Below, piece after piece: positions 48,261 through 61,612 of a stretch of DNA of 64,000 nt. The stretch lies in NCBI GenBank assembly GCA_013420905.1, contig JAAXNY010000013.1, positions 682,001 to 746,000 on the forward strand, given 5' to 3'. This DNA is from Collybia mongolica. Its lineage: Eukaryota > Basidiomycota > Agaricomycetes > Agaricales > Clitocybaceae. A program made the translations under genes and the position numbers. Below the pieces are notes generated by a model, which searched no databases, was not told the origin of the DNA, and saw only the letters and a program-made list of their open reading frames with translations. Each line of letters starts with the position of its first letter. Position 1 is the first letter of the stretch.

Positions 48261-50003
48261 TATGGTTATTTCTGTGATGAGGACGCGATTAGGCAGGTAC
48301 ATTCAAAAGCAAGCGTGGATACGTACAGCGGGTTAGTTGTGGTTGTAAAGTTGATATAAGCTGAGGTGAAGAAGGTACAAGTGTGGAATTGACTTCTAAG
48401 AAACCAAACGAACTTCCCTTTTATACGCAATTCCTTACAACTTATCTCCGTTTGCCCCTCTGCAGCCCTAGGCAGTGCAAAACATAGACATCAGCTTGAC
48501 TATCTCTTCTCCACTACACTAATACAATGAGACAGCTTTCCTGTCAACCATCTTGGAGCTATGTGGACATAGCATTAAAGGATTTCGGGGTGAAAATCGT
48601 GCCTAGTGGCGTTATATCGTACGGCGTGGAGCATTTCTTGGATACTATCGCTCGCTAGTCGGCCACGGAAGGAAATATTAATGTTAGTGAAACATACAAT
48701 TCGGTTCTAAGACATGAAATTGGATTCCGGGCGCCCAGCGATTCCCCTTCGTACCACCTACATGCGACAGGGACAGTGATTAAAATCTCGCACGCGTTGA
48801 GGGTGTGGTTGTATAGAATCTACACAGGAGCGTTAGGACCCCGGGGCGAGAATATAAGTCCATCCTCCACGCTGGCCTGCTTCAAGGTAAGAACATTTTG
48901 TGGGAGGACTGGCTTCCCTTGGTCCATAGGATTCTTACACGGCTGAGATAAAGATAGAGATGGCATATCTTCTCTATGTGGTTGAAAAATATTCATTCTC
49001 GGTTACTAGGCGCCGTGAGTGTTCTGTGGGGACGAAACATTGATCTGTGGCCTTGCTCTCGGAACAGGAGGTTCCCATCTGGAAATGGTGACGAAAGAAT
49101 GTTAGATGAAAAACCAATTGATGACGACTAGCCTTGGTTTTGTCAACGCTTGAAGCTTCGGAAACAATTGGTAAATTATTTTTCGGTAGTCGAGTTCACT
49201 GATAATGATCTTCTCCAAGCTGTCTTTGACCTTCCGCCGGCTTTGTCGGACGAAGGTGGAACAAAGTGACGATCTGCATGATCCGTCCTGTGTTTTTGAT
49301 TAATCTTTCCGGGGACTCCAAATAAGCTCCATCATTTTATGCCTTGGCGTTGGGGCACCAAATATGGTTTGATATCGATACTGCTTCTACATAGCTTGCA
49401 ACAGCAGGATCGTTGAAATGTTGGTTTAGACGCGCTGAACGAGAGCCTAGAGTCAATCTTGAGATGGCTTTATTGTTCATCGCGCGCGTCTCAATACGTT
49501 ATCTATACCTAACTTTTTTGAAATGTGATACACCTGTGTCACAGGCTTTGGTGATTGTTAACAACATGGATCAGAGCGGTGGAGGAATGATAAAGATCAT
49601 ATATGTAGATGGGGTAGAGCAGTCAAGCTGGGTGGTGACAAGAGACGGAATGGAGTTGAGGATGTCAAAACGAAGATATGTCAAATCCATACTAATTGTC
49701 CACTTCGCGAAGGCGGAGCAAAGGGGAGCTGGCTTTTTCGGCCTAAAATTCACTCCAAAAATTCGTTAAGTAATGCTGCGTGTGTGTTGGAATGGAATCA
49801 CTTACATTTGCAATACAAAACACATAAATAAGACGGTTTGTTTGATGCCTCAAAACCCAACATACGTCTGCGCCTGGATTAACAATCTCCAACTGTTTAT
49901 AACATACCATTGACGTGTCAGCCCGTGATAACTTTATGTGAGTGTTGACTCAGTTTACTGATGGGCTTGTCTTCTAACTTTGCGTCTGACGGAAGCAGTC
50001 ACA
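48261..50003. promoter_or_regulatory. shared divergent promoter region of the secreted-protein pair
   Basis: The two copies are transcribed away from each other across 1.74 kb without a supported gene. A frame at 49413-49769 (118 residues) has no recognisable domain. TTTTATACG, a TATA-like element, lies about 160 bp upstream of copy A. Confidence 0.4.
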
Positions 50004-50309
50004 ATGGTAGCTGTAAAAGCCCTCATCATCACTCTCGCGACCACAGTTCTTGCTGCCAACGCGGACTGGCACGTCTCTTTCACTTTTGCGGACGGTCGCC
50101 AAGTCACGGCGGACGGCTTCATCAATACCGGCTGTGTCGACTTCGGAAAGACTGATTCCGACCTTGCTTCGATCTACTTCGAAAGTAACATCAATACTGA
50201 TACTGTTCAACTATACCACCAGCAGGGCTGTAGGGCACTAGCTTACACCGTGGGTCCGGGGCCATCGAACGTTCCCAATGAGAGGTACTTCTCTTATAAG
50301 GTTTTTTAG
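50004..50309 (+). CDS. small secreted protein, 101 residues, copy B of an inverted pair
   Basis: The signal peptide is MVAVKALIITLATTVLAANA, again before DWHVSF. The mature region keeps both Cys, GCVDFGKTDSDL, YFESNINTDTVQLY and the SNVPN..Y.SYKV ending. Most differences from copy A lie in the signal peptide and in the loop around the second Cys (HQQGCRALA against ANNGCDNKK). That loop is the fastest-changing part. The coding part is a single exon. Confidence 0.85.
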   Translation: MVAVKALIITLATTVLAANADWHVSFTFADGRQVTADGFINTGCVDFGKTDSDLASIYFESNINTDTVQLYHQQGCRALAYTVGPGPSNVPNERYFSYKVF

Positions 50310-50627
50310 ACGAACGGGTGGTCAAGGCATGGCGGAAAGATCGGGAGATATAGCCACAAGTTGAGGACTGATATTATAAGAGAACTGACTGTATTCCCTA
50401 TGCATGTACAATATACTCGAAACTGTAAAATATTGGTTTGAGTTACGGGATGTCACGATTTAAACGGGTCATTTACCTTTTGTAGGAAGGCAACTGTTGC
50501 GATACCCTACGTTATAATGACATTTGGCACTGGAATTCTAATAAGGTGTTCGGCACAAGTTCAAAGTAAGAAACGGGTTAAGAAGTGTGGCGCTGACAAG
50601 AAACGAGGTCTGATGTAAGGTGAACAG
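50310..50627. other. intergenic, convergent 3' ends
   Basis: This 318-bp stretch lies between two convergent genes. Nothing was noted. Confidence 0.45.
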
Positions 50628-52022
50628 TTATATCAAAGAGAAACCACCAAAATCTAAAAATGCCTCGTCGAGAGACATCTTGCGTACCACGAGCGCCTCG
50701 ACTATTAACCTGTTCTGACCACGCAGGTCCTTCTGATCGGATCCTTCGATCTCCGAAATGGTTGGTGACGGGGAAAGGTGAGACAAGGTATCAAACGTTC
50801 TGAACGGAGCTGCAGTAATTGGAGATGCGAAAACGTCGTCGTCACCGTTATCTTCATCTGGATCAGGGATCACGCGCAAAACAGGAATGGTGGTGCTTTT
50901 TGAGGGCGTGGATGTAAGGGCTGGGTCGTCGATAGAGACGTGTAGGGCTTCGAGACCATGGACCAAAGCATCAGCTTCTGCAGCGAAGGGTTTGGTAGAT
51001 GCGGTTTGGTGATCGGTCTCAGCGGTCGGGATCGGGACAGGCGAGTTTCCCCCTGTTGCATGTGTCAACAGTGCCTTCCGTTTATCTGCACGCTTGCGAT
51101 CTCGCGCATGACGGCGGTTCGAACGGCATTCAGAAGGCTCGTCGTCGTCTTTGATGGGTTGCGGCAGGTGTTTGGGCTTCTTCGTTCGCTTGGTTTTGGT
51201 TGGCCCTATCAGTGCATGTGAATGGTTGTGCATCCGTGTGCGCACAGGACGCGGCTTAAAAACGGTCGCGATTTCAAGATCTATAGAAAATGATGGTTGT
51301 GGGTCTTCATCTGGTTCAGCATCTGCATTATCAGCTGGGTCAGGCTCTGGATCCGTAGAAAAGATCGAGGCGGAACTGAATGATGTGGTGGTGGTCGTTT
51401 CGCCACTGTGGGTAGAGGGGGGTCGAGTAAGGACCAAGGTCGCTGACATGTCATCGACTTCGTCGTCGAAGTCTGTTGAGTGTTCGGTCTCCGTCTCTGT
51501 GCTGTTCAACACCGATGTCGAGGAATCCCCTCCATCATCGGAACTCATCCCTCGCCTATGATTCCGTTTCCCGTTCCACAGATCAGTCTGCGAGGCCGCC
51601 AGTCCCGCCATGATTGCTGGCACTTCTATCTCTTTAACGACGATGACACTGGCACCAATCTCTCCCGCCATCATCTCAAGCGTTTCCAAACTCTGCTCCA
51701 GTTCCGCGCGCGGCAATCCGACCAGGGCACCCGAATCTGCTACACCCAATTCATAGTAAGCCTGTCCACCGCCTTCTAGAAGACGCCACTTTAGCTGAGT
51801 AACGAGGCGTGCAAAGCGAGCGGGCGAGGGTGAGAGAAGTTGCAGTTTGTACTCCACATTGCCATCGTCGGCTTCGGGCACTAATTTTGGGATCAATTCT
51901 ACAGCCAAGGGACTAGGGGTCGCCTGTGAGCGAGCTGTGGGCGATGGGGACGGTGGGTTGGAGATCAAGGAGTCCCATGGACTTGGAACACGGGGGCTTT
52001 CCGATTCAGATTCTCCAAACAT
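50628..52022 (-). CDS. GTPBP1/2 N-terminal-domain-like protein without a GTPase domain
   Basis: A single uninterrupted exon gives 464 residues. Residues about 55-135 (VEYKLQLLSPSPARFARLVT, QLKWRLLEGGGQAYYELGVA, LVGLPRAELEQSLETLEMMA) match the N-terminal module of the GTP-binding proteins GTPBP1/GTPBP2, which help ribosome rescue and mRNA decay in animals. In those proteins a translational-GTPase core follows. Here the rest is a disordered tail rich in Ser, Thr and Asp with basic patches (KTKRTKKPKHLPQP, RSNRRHARDRKRADKRKA), and no P-loop or DxxG is visible. The stand-alone module is therefore probably an adaptor. It is divergent from the SET gene (about 430 bp between starts). Confidence 0.75.
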   Translation of the reverse strand: MFGESESESPRVPSPWDSLISNPPSPSPTARSQATPSPLAVELIPKLVPEADDGNVEYKLQLLSPSPARFARLVTQLKWRLLEGGGQAYYELGVADSGALVGLPRAELEQSLETLEMMAGEIGASVIVVKEIEVPAIMAGLAASQTDLWNGKRNHRRGMSSDDGGDSSTSVLNSTETETEHSTDFDDEVDDMSATLVLTRPPSTHSGETTTTTSFSSASIFSTDPEPDPADNADAEPDEDPQPSFSIDLEIATVFKPRPVRTRMHNHSHALIGPTKTKRTKKPKHLPQPIKDDDEPSECRSNRRHARDRKRADKRKALLTHATGGNSPVPIPTAETDHQTASTKPFAAEADALVHGLEALHVSIDDPALTSTPSKSTTIPVLRVIPDPDEDNGDDDVFASPITAAPFRTFDTLSHLSPSPTISEIEGSDQKDLRGQNRLIVEALVVRKMSLDEAFLDFGGFSLI

Positions 52023-52448
52023 GCAAAATGGTGATGAACTTTATACTGATTTAAAAAGGTATTCGAGGTATCATTGTTGGGGAGGGTGGACTTCAGAATG
52101 CTTGGTTTACAACGAATTTAAAACATGTTGAAGACTTGTAGTTCGAGTCAAAGGATGTATGTGAGAGTGTGAGTCACACAAGTTTTGTTTGTTTGTGGTC
52201 GTGTATTGAATTAATGGACCAATGGACTCGTCAGTAATGATTAATGAAAGTTAATGAAAAGGTTTAACAAACTTGATGACTCGTCAGCAAATCTCAGCAA
52301 GTCTTATTGATGGATATCGATCAACATTGACTGTGGGAAAGCGGGGATTTAAAGCCTTCTGCCAAGTTCCCGCGTTAAGGTTACTGTCATATTCAACTAC
52401 GCGTTGTGGGTGATCGTAGTCGACGTGGTTTTGCCAGTGTCACTGTCA
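52023..52448. promoter_or_regulatory. divergent promoter of the GTPBP-like and SET genes
   Basis: This is a 426-bp non-coding interval. Repeated TTAATG/GACTCGTCAG-like short words (52220-52285) are seen, but no known site is assigned. Confidence 0.4.
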
Positions 52449-55400
52449 ATGAGATCTCCCGGCCCACAATGGGTGGCTCTACAAGGTGAGAAACGTTCCC
52501 GACAAGTAGCCCTCGAGGTTCGGATCAATAACGCACTCACACAGAACCATCCGCATCAAGTACCGAAGACGAGCCAGACTCTGACACCTATTCAGTGGAA
52601 CTAACTACGTTGAAGAGGAAACCGAACACATCTGTGCCTCAGCCTACTCAGAAACGCCCGAAACTAGCACCAGAACTAATTAGAAGGGAACAAGTATCAG
52701 GTGAAGTGAGAGGTGAGCCTTTATGTGAATCGAAGTACATTAATACTTAGGTAAGGTTTGGTTGGCAGAAGCTAGCAAGACCCCAACATTGTCGCATCAG
52801 GGGAAGCCCAAATCAATACAGTCGTCGATGGGTCGTGTTAGTAGTGTCGCTGGTTCATTCCGGCCATCTGATGGGAAGAAAGTCGCGTCGAACAGCGTCG
52901 CCTCGGATGGAACCCGACAAAGTCTCCTGAAATTCCGCCCCACGGGTGCCTCGTCAGTGGCGAAAACGAAAGTTATACAGCGACCAACGGGGAAAGAGAA
53001 GAGTAGCGAGGACAGTGGAATGAATGCTACTTCCCCACCGGCGTCCTCTAGCCCACCACCCGAGTCATCCACTAAGCCCATAAAGGAAGCTCATACATCA
53101 ATGATGCCGAGAGGCGAACGCCGGCCTTATAGTGCGCAAATACTTTCTATCCCCCATTTGTAAACGCTGACGAAACCTGTCTCAGGTGCAACCAAACCTC
53201 GGAAGCCTTCAGCGAACCCTCGAGGTCAGACCCTTTCTTCCCCGAAAATGTTGACTCTGATCTATTCTTTTGTAGCCCGACCAACGCATCCACACAGATC
53301 GGTGTCCTCCCCTACCGACATCATTGAAATATCTTCCGACGAGTCTTCTCCTAAATCGAAAGCTCCCTCTGTAAAACATCCAAGGCCTCCACCTTCCAAA
53401 CGCCAAAGTCTTCCTGCTATTCCGAAGAACAGTGAAATTATTGTCATCGACGATAGCGATGAGGAAACGACAGTACCATCTTCCCGGTCAGCTCCACCAT
53501 CTTCAGAGAACTCTGCTTCACTTTCCACGATAAGCATAGCTCACCCCGTCACCCCACCACCTATCCGAGATAAAATTGTAATCAAATCCTCTCCGTTATC
53601 GAGGGACGCGGAAGATAATAGAATGTTGAGCAATAGTTCCCCGTCTCCCTTTCAACTGGAGCGTTCTACAAAGGCCGTGCGCGGAGATACACCTTCGAAT
53701 TCCTATCAAAGTCGGCGCCCAGAGCATGCTTTGGAAAGACCTCCCGTCATAGACCTCCGGCGCCTTTCTGGCTTCACACGCTCGCCCAGGAATGCCAAAC
53801 CAGGTAACAGCAATGCACCTGGTAGTCTTATGACTTCAACGCCATTACCTAAGTCGACGTTCCCTCGAAAACCTTCTTCATTACGGCCGAGCAGCTCGTC
53901 CAGTGCTGGTACCCCACATGACAAGCCTGCGCGCCCTACAAGTACTCGAAATGATTCATTGGATCTAGATATAGGCGGTTTGAAGGTGGCAGACATCACG
54001 CCATCGCCCCCACTGCACCCTTTGTCAATCAAAACCCCAGGGAGCTCGGGGTCAGGGTCTCTCCCTGATCGTCACAGCGTCAGGAAAACTAACGCACAAA
54101 GGCCTCTTTCTTCATCGTCAGTAGCACCCGCTCGAACGTCGACCGGAACTGTAAGTTCAGTTCTTGATTCGTCAATGACCTGGCTTAATGTCTGAACGAT
54201 AGGGCAATACTACCCCATCTACTCGACCTATAAAAGCAACGGTATTATTTACGTTACATCTTTCACTTGTCAACAACCTAACCGCTCCGTAGAAAAGCAA
54301 ACAGGCTCGATCATCAGGAACTTCTGGTATCTTGAGAGACACGCGGCCTGCTTTGTCGCAGCCTACTCAGACCTTGGCAGAGGCCATTACTCAAGCGAGC
54401 GAATCGAACGCCAAAAGAGGTTCTAGCAAGCAAGATGCCATTGATCTTACGAGTGACCCCCCTGTTGCGACGGGTGCTTCTGAGAGCCTTGATGGCGCAA
54501 TTGCGAGCTCACAGTTCTTGCAAAGCTTGATCGAGTCTGGTGACATGGGGAAACTACCAGGCATGTCTCAGCCATTCCATTCTCCATTCCCAGCTGGAAA
54601 CTCATTTACGTTCCAGGTATATCGTCAAGGCCTTCTACCCCCATTACTCCCATAGCCACGTCAACGGTGGGGGTTTATCAAACTAAGCCATCTCGACGGA
54701 CTTCACCTAGTCGCCAACCGTTCCTGGGACGATCTCACACTAGTCCCACAAATAGAACTTCTCTAGATACCCTAACTTCAGATACAGCATCAGCGAAGCC
54801 TGCTAAAAGCCAAACTCCCATTAACGCCTCCTCCGCGGATACCTCAAAAGTATATTCCGCCGTGCTGCCATCAGCGTTTGAGGCCAACAACATTTCAAAT
54901 GCCGACCAGGTTCCCGCAGCCCTGACCCACCCAACGAGCAAATCAACACCCGCCGTGCAGCGAATTCCAGCAATCTCTGCTTCGTCACTGGTACCATCAC
55001 CTCAGCAAATGCCGCCCCATACTTCAACGCCTTCTGCTTCGAGTACTTCCCACAGTCCGCGCGCGACGGCCGCTGCTCCCTTGACCACACAACCGAGCAA
55101 AAAGCCAGCAAGCGATGATCAACTTGAAAATATTGATCAATCAGTCCCCACTAATCAAGACTCCGATCTAGATGAGGTTCGTATACAATTGTTGATCATG
55201 TAATTGTGGCTTACTTTCGAGCCCGACTAGATGGATGTCATGGGTTTGCTCACAACTACACCGCCTATCACAGAAGTACCGCCGTCCTACACCCCAAGAA
55301 CACCACTCTCTGATGACGAAGCCGAAGAGCTTGTTGCGGCCACATCCGGCTTAGCTATGGCCTCAACGACTGGCTCATCTCCTGACCCTCTTGATATGGG

Positions 55401-57029
55401 CGTATCTTCCTCCCCCGGACAGCCGATGCCGTTATCTGATTCTTCCTCTGCAAATCCGCCCCGTTTATCTCGAAGATCATCAATGTCATCGAATGATCCG
55501 ATATCCTTGTTCGCCGACGAAGATTTCGAGACGCCACCCAAGACGCGCAGCCTCAGCCCCTACGATTCCTCGAAGGTCGTCGCCACGAAAACATTCGGCG
55601 GCTTCACAAGCTTGAATTGGAAGACTTTCCGTCAAGATGTCAACAATTTTACTCAGAAGTGTTATTTGGCAAAAGACCTGCCTCACTCTCTCCAAGATCA
55701 CATAAACTGCTGGTCACCGATAGCGCAACGTTTCGCCGGCTTACGAACAGTGCTGGAATGTTACATCCAGGAAAACACGGCAGACGACGAACCTGACGCT
55801 CCTATGATCGAAATAATCAACGACATCGACGACGACCCCACTCCACCGTGGGAGTTCCATTATTCCAACAAGATGTGGCATGGAGAAGGGGTGCCCCCAC
55901 CTGATGTCTCGCGGCTTACAAGTTGTGGGTGTACTGGGAAGTGTGATCCCAAGTCCAAGACTTGCGCTTGCTTGAAGCGCCAGCAACACTACACTGGAGC
56001 AGCCGATTTTGCTTATGATGGTAAAAGTCGACTGAAGCTCATCGACTACCCTATCTTCGAATGTAATGATCTTTGTGGTTGTGACGAGGAGTGTCGTAAC
56101 AGGGTATGTTCCACTGAACCTTCGTTTCGATGTTTATCTGATATTACCCCCCTGCAGGTTGTACAGCATGGTCGTAAATGTGCTGTCAACATCAAGAAAA
56201 CAGCGGAAAAAGGCTGGGGTCAGTATCACTGTCACCGTCGGCTCCATTTCACACATAATGCTGACATTCTTGTCTAGGCGTCTTTGCTGGCTCGAAGAAG
56301 ATTTACCAGGGTAACTTCGTTGGGATATATGCCGGTGAATTGCTTACAGATGCAGTTGGCGAAGAGCGCGGCGTGTGAGGCTTTCTTTATTTTATTTCTG
56401 CCGTTCCGCTGATGTCTGCAATACAGTAATTATAACAGGTTTGGGCGGACATATCTATTTGATCTAGACTTTCATCATTTGAAAGAAGGAAAAGAATCAT
56501 GGGACGTCCAGTATACAGTTGATGCATATCACGCAGGCAACGTGAGCACAACCCCATGAAATTTTCCAACTATCACGCTGATTGCATTGTTCAGTTCACC
56601 CGATTCCTTGTATGCACTTTTCATATCTCTCTGCACTCCAGCTAACTTACTAACCCAGAACCACTCTTGTGATCCGAATTGCCAACTCGTACCCTGTTAC
56701 ATCAATGAGTCTAACATCGAAAAGCCTTTACTTACCGTATTCACGCGTCGTGACATTGAACCCTTTGAGGAGCTCTGCTTTTCGTATTCTGGCGATTACC
56801 CCGAAGACGACGATAAGGTACGTTCTTCTTCTCGGATGGGCCCGTACAAATACTCATATTTCTATAACAGCTTGACCCACGCTCCTCGCCAAGTGCTGCT
56901 GATCGAGAAGATCAAGCTGTCTATGCGAAATGTGCTTGCCGAGCCAAAAACTGCACTGGTAAGCCCTGCTCAACCTCACAATACAACAGCGTTTGCTCAC
57001 AAGAACCTGAAGGTGTGATGTTCAAGTAA
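52449..57029 (+). CDS. SET-domain histone H3 lysine-9 methyltransferase (SUV39/Clr4 type)
   Basis: The start is ATG 52449, with a short first exon to 52485 that splices to 52545. The N-terminal 900 or so residues are disordered and rich in Ser, Pro and Thr, with basic patches. The end is a classic SUV39 module. The pre-SET zinc cluster is CGCTGKCDPKSKTCACL to CGCDEECRNR (about 55924-56103). The SET core shows KGWGVFAGSKK, GNFVGIYAGELLTD, YLFDLDFHH, the RFLNHSCDPNC motif (about 56590-56690) and the ELCFSYSGDY segment with the catalytic Tyr. Post-SET is AKCACRAKNCTGVMFK with the last Cys of the zinc site. All cofactor- and zinc-binding motifs are intact. The family deposits H3K9 methyl marks for heterochromatin. 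No chromodomain was found, unlike Clr4. Many short introns; the stop is TAA at 57027-57029. Confidence 0.9.
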
Positions 57030-57196
57030 GGATAAGACGTCCAGACGTGTTAGCTTGGCCAGTAACAATAAATTTGGTGTCACTCATGAAAACTCGTTCA
57101 TACCTGATAAAGCACCCGTGGCTACGGGCGTCGGCACAGTAATTCATACGTCTCCGAGGAGAAGGATGCGAAATCCGGCCTGTGTGCAAATGCAAA
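57030..57196. other. short convergent 3' interval between SET gene and E2 gene
   Basis: The two stop codons are 167 bp apart, so the 3' UTRs very likely overlap as antisense. Confidence 0.6.
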
Positions 57197-58381
<1,185 letters not shown>

Positions 58382-60623
58382 GGTGGTGGTCGTTGATTGA
58401 GGCTGTTGTCACAACTGGTGGTCAACTGTGACATTGTGGCAGCGTCACGTGAATGATTTGCATGAGTGTGTCCCTCGCCCTCTCATTTGTATTGCTCTAG
58501 TAGTTACGACACACTCGCAATTCAGCATGGGGCTGTGTCACTGATTTCAGGACACACCCCTCTTTTGTGGTCTGCCGGCGTTGTCGGGCAATAATCCCCG
58601 AATCCGAAGCCGGCACGGTTCCTCTCTATGTTAACGTTTCATCTCTCTGGGCCTGGGTATACTCCGAATATGTACATTACATAAGCTTCACTGTTGAATA
58701 TATGACCGATTTTGATCTCAAGCAAAGGGTATGAAGGGGGCTCGCTGTGCGTGAGCCAACGCGAAAACGGGCAACTCCATCATTCAAAACTCTGTGTTCG
58801 ATCTTTGATATGTAGCTATGGCGCTGATTCGATTCTTATGTGTGTAAATGGGTAGTTCGACCAGCGAAAATAGCGGCTGATGTCCGTCACTCAATTACGA
58901 GTATGCAGTGAGTGCCAGTGACTAGTGAATGCCGCCACCGCGCAGATTACATAGTGAGGGCTTCACATCCAGCAACCCGGCTTCCGAGCTCCGGCATCGT
59001 CGAGAAATCCGAAACAACATAAACGTTACGTATGCTGCCGCCGTTTTCCATGGCAAGTACATGACTTTTGGAAAACACTGCTGGCACTATGTAGTCGTTG
59101 ATCTTGCATTGGCGACACCAGCTCTCACGACGGTTTCGCTTCACGCCTCAATATAGGCTGACACGCAATGAATCAGATTTCCATGAGATCGGTCAAGACT
59201 CAACACAGCTTTCTGTCGGATTCCGGATCCGACCTTGGATCAAAAATTCGCATCTGGAGAATCAAAACACAATTTGAACTACTTATAGGTGCGTGACTAT
59301 TCTCAGGATCGTGGAGAAGATATGCCCACACAAGTCGTCCTGCAAAGGCATTGCAGACATCTTACGTCGGGGCCACGCCATCCGGACGTCCTTCCTCAAC
59401 ATATCTTAACATAATTTCATTCCGGAGAACTGTGAACTGGAAAAACGTAACGAAATCTCATGGGCTAAGAAAGCCGATCAAATAAAAGGGACCCGGCGGC
59501 GCTTGGAGGTGCCAAGACTGAACATGTCCTTGGGCATGAACGCTCTCAAGCACAGCCCGAGTTTGCATCTGGGCGCCATAATTCTGATCTATCAGGAAGA
59601 CACGATGTGCCCAATTTGGTCCTTTCTAAAAATGTCATGGGGCACTATGGCTGATGACTTCTTCGGCCCCTAGCACTTTCGAATCACCCGAGTTCTGCTG
59701 GAACACTCAGCGTCTCATATAATTAACCCTACCCACGTTTCAGGCCTTGGATGGTATAAATGTCAGAATCTTGCGGCAGTTTATCTCTCTAGATTCTCTC
59801 TGGGCACTTGGGATTCCACCAGCCATAACTTGATCCTTTAGTTCGTCTGACGATAGCCGACGATACTTGCTTCGTTGCCTCCCCTTCCCAGAACCTTCGT
59901 CATTCCATGTCACCCAGACTGCGACCAAGTACTCCATCACTGGAATCCTTACAGCCGCTATTTCCTAAGGAGAAAGCACAACATGTATACTATGGTGAGT
60001 GGTATCTGCCCCCCAGCCCTATATGTAGAAGTTATTAGCTTCTTTCGAAGAACACCCGTCGTGTCCGGGGGGGAAACATGATCGTAAAACGATTTTTAAG
60101 CCGTGTGGTATCCTCGCTGCTGTCGTGCGTTCACCCTTACGTCCATGCCGTGTCCCGAACGAATCACACTGATATATTCCTACAGCTCTTATTCCCAATC
60201 GGGTTGGTCTGCTTAATGTGAGTTGACTCTCGCCTCCTTTGTCCCTTCGACTAAAACTCATTAATTATCGATAGTGTGGACTCCGACGAGGTGTGCAAAA
60301 AGTGCGGACTGGACCTCTCGCTCACTCCAAGATGAGTCTTGGGCGGCTGCACTGAATTACCAGTTTTACATCTAGACTAGAATAATTTATTAATACGCGA
60401 ACCTGTAGCCATACATATATTTATTCTGTACACTTTGAATGCTGACGACCCGGCTGACGATGAAATGGAGGTTAAATTTGAGTGGGCCACCGGCTAAGTA
60501 GTTAGCAGGGTGAGCGCCATATTTTGTGTGAGGGGTTCAACCAAACAACCTGTCACATAAACTTTTCCAACTTTCAGGTTTCCTGTTCGAACAAATTGTC
60601 AAACCCTTACCCGACTGCCTACA
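58382..60623. other. 2.2 kb without an assignable gene
   Basis: Short frames only (for example plus 58929-59156, minus 59740-59940), none with motifs. The left end is the E2 promoter with a CACGTG element near 58445. Repeats were not noted. Confidence 0.45.
58443..58451. promoter_or_regulatory. GTCACGTGA element upstream of the E2 gene
   Basis: A RTCACRTG (Cbf1/bHLH, CDEI-type) match about 62-70 bp upstream of the E2 ATG. Compare the sites at 62408-62420 and 63465-63474. Confidence 0.4.
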
Positions 60624-61253
60624 ATGTCCTCAGGAATCCCGTCCAGCGGCCGCCCTCAAGACAAGTTTTATATACTCTTTCTGATGAGTTACATACCCAC
60701 TATCGCTTGTGAGTTTATTTTTTAGTTCAAAGGAACTCCAGCCAATCATCCCCCTTCTGTTGCAGTTGTCGACTGTATAGCAATATATCCTCAAAGTATT
60801 GTACCGGGGCCTTTGCTCTCTTTACACGAATTTTACAAGGCCACATTCAACGACCAGCTCGTAATTAGACAACCACCATGGTTCCATCTATTCTCCCTCA
60901 TCGAATTTCTTTATCAACTTCCCATTGCCATTTGGGCCGTATGGGCGCTCAAGAACAAGTCGCCTAAGGCCCCTGCCCACCTTTTGGTGTGGGCTACTAT
61001 CGCATTCGGAACAACTATCACTTGTCTGTTTGAGTTTTACCACAACGAAGTCATGAGTACTCAAGAAAAGTCTTCGTTGATCGCGATGTATGGGTGTTAT
61101 GGCCTTATCTGTGAGTCTTTTCCCCCCATGAAGGATGATGCTTCGAGTCTCAAGGCCATATAAGTTGGTGTTATCGCTGCGGACATGTTTTGTCGTATTC
61201 AAAAGACACTGGGTGCTGTTGCCAAGCTCTCCGCGACACAGAAAACTCGCTGA
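60624..61253 (+). CDS. EXPERA-domain (TMEM97/sigma-2-receptor-like) membrane protein
   Basis: Three exons (60624-60708, 60766-61110, 61165-61253) join in phase and give 172 residues with four membrane helices: FYILFLMSYIPTIAFVDCIA, FHLFSLIEFLYQLPIAIWAV, LLVWATIAFGTTITCLFEF and a final helix from AMYGCYGLIFGVIAADMF. The family signature is HEFYKATFNDQLVIRQPPWF. EXPERA proteins act in the ER with sterol ligands (TMEM97 binds NPC1, EBP isomerises sterols, TM6SF2 is involved in lipid export). This single-domain short form is nearest to TMEM97. Length and order fit the family. The last residues (KLSATQKTR) are basic but do not match KKxx or KxKxx. Confidence 0.85.
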
Positions 61254-61612
61254 TTTTCGGACGTTAATGTTGATCCATGCATCTGACTTAATGTGATATT
61301 TTTGTCGCGTCAAGCTCGATGATTAGAATTATACTTGGAATTATGGCGCAGCTTAAAAGGTTAGTGAAGTATAATGTATTGATAACTTGAAACAACATGT
61401 CCAGGATTGTTCACCCGATGTTCTTATTCAGTGAGTTTATCTTAGCCTTCCCTCACCCGAAGAGAAAACGATATCCGACATGCAAGCGACTACTTGAATC
61501 CGGGATATCACGTCAATATAAAGATCACAACATCTTGACATCGTGGTTATCAGAACCGGGTCAGGTACTAGGTTTTCCGTTCCACATCACCAGATTTTAT
61601 AGTATTCGTTAT
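61254..61612. other. convergent 3' interval
   Basis: This 359-bp stretch lies between the EXPERA stop and the MYND gene stop. Nothing was noted. Confidence 0.45.

Noticed and set aside
50870..51779. Several plus-strand frames opposite the GTPBP-like gene
   Set aside because: These are antisense shadows of a long, single-exon, motif-bearing frame.
58929..59156. 75-residue plus-strand frame
   Set aside because: No domain, no signal peptide, no splicing partner.
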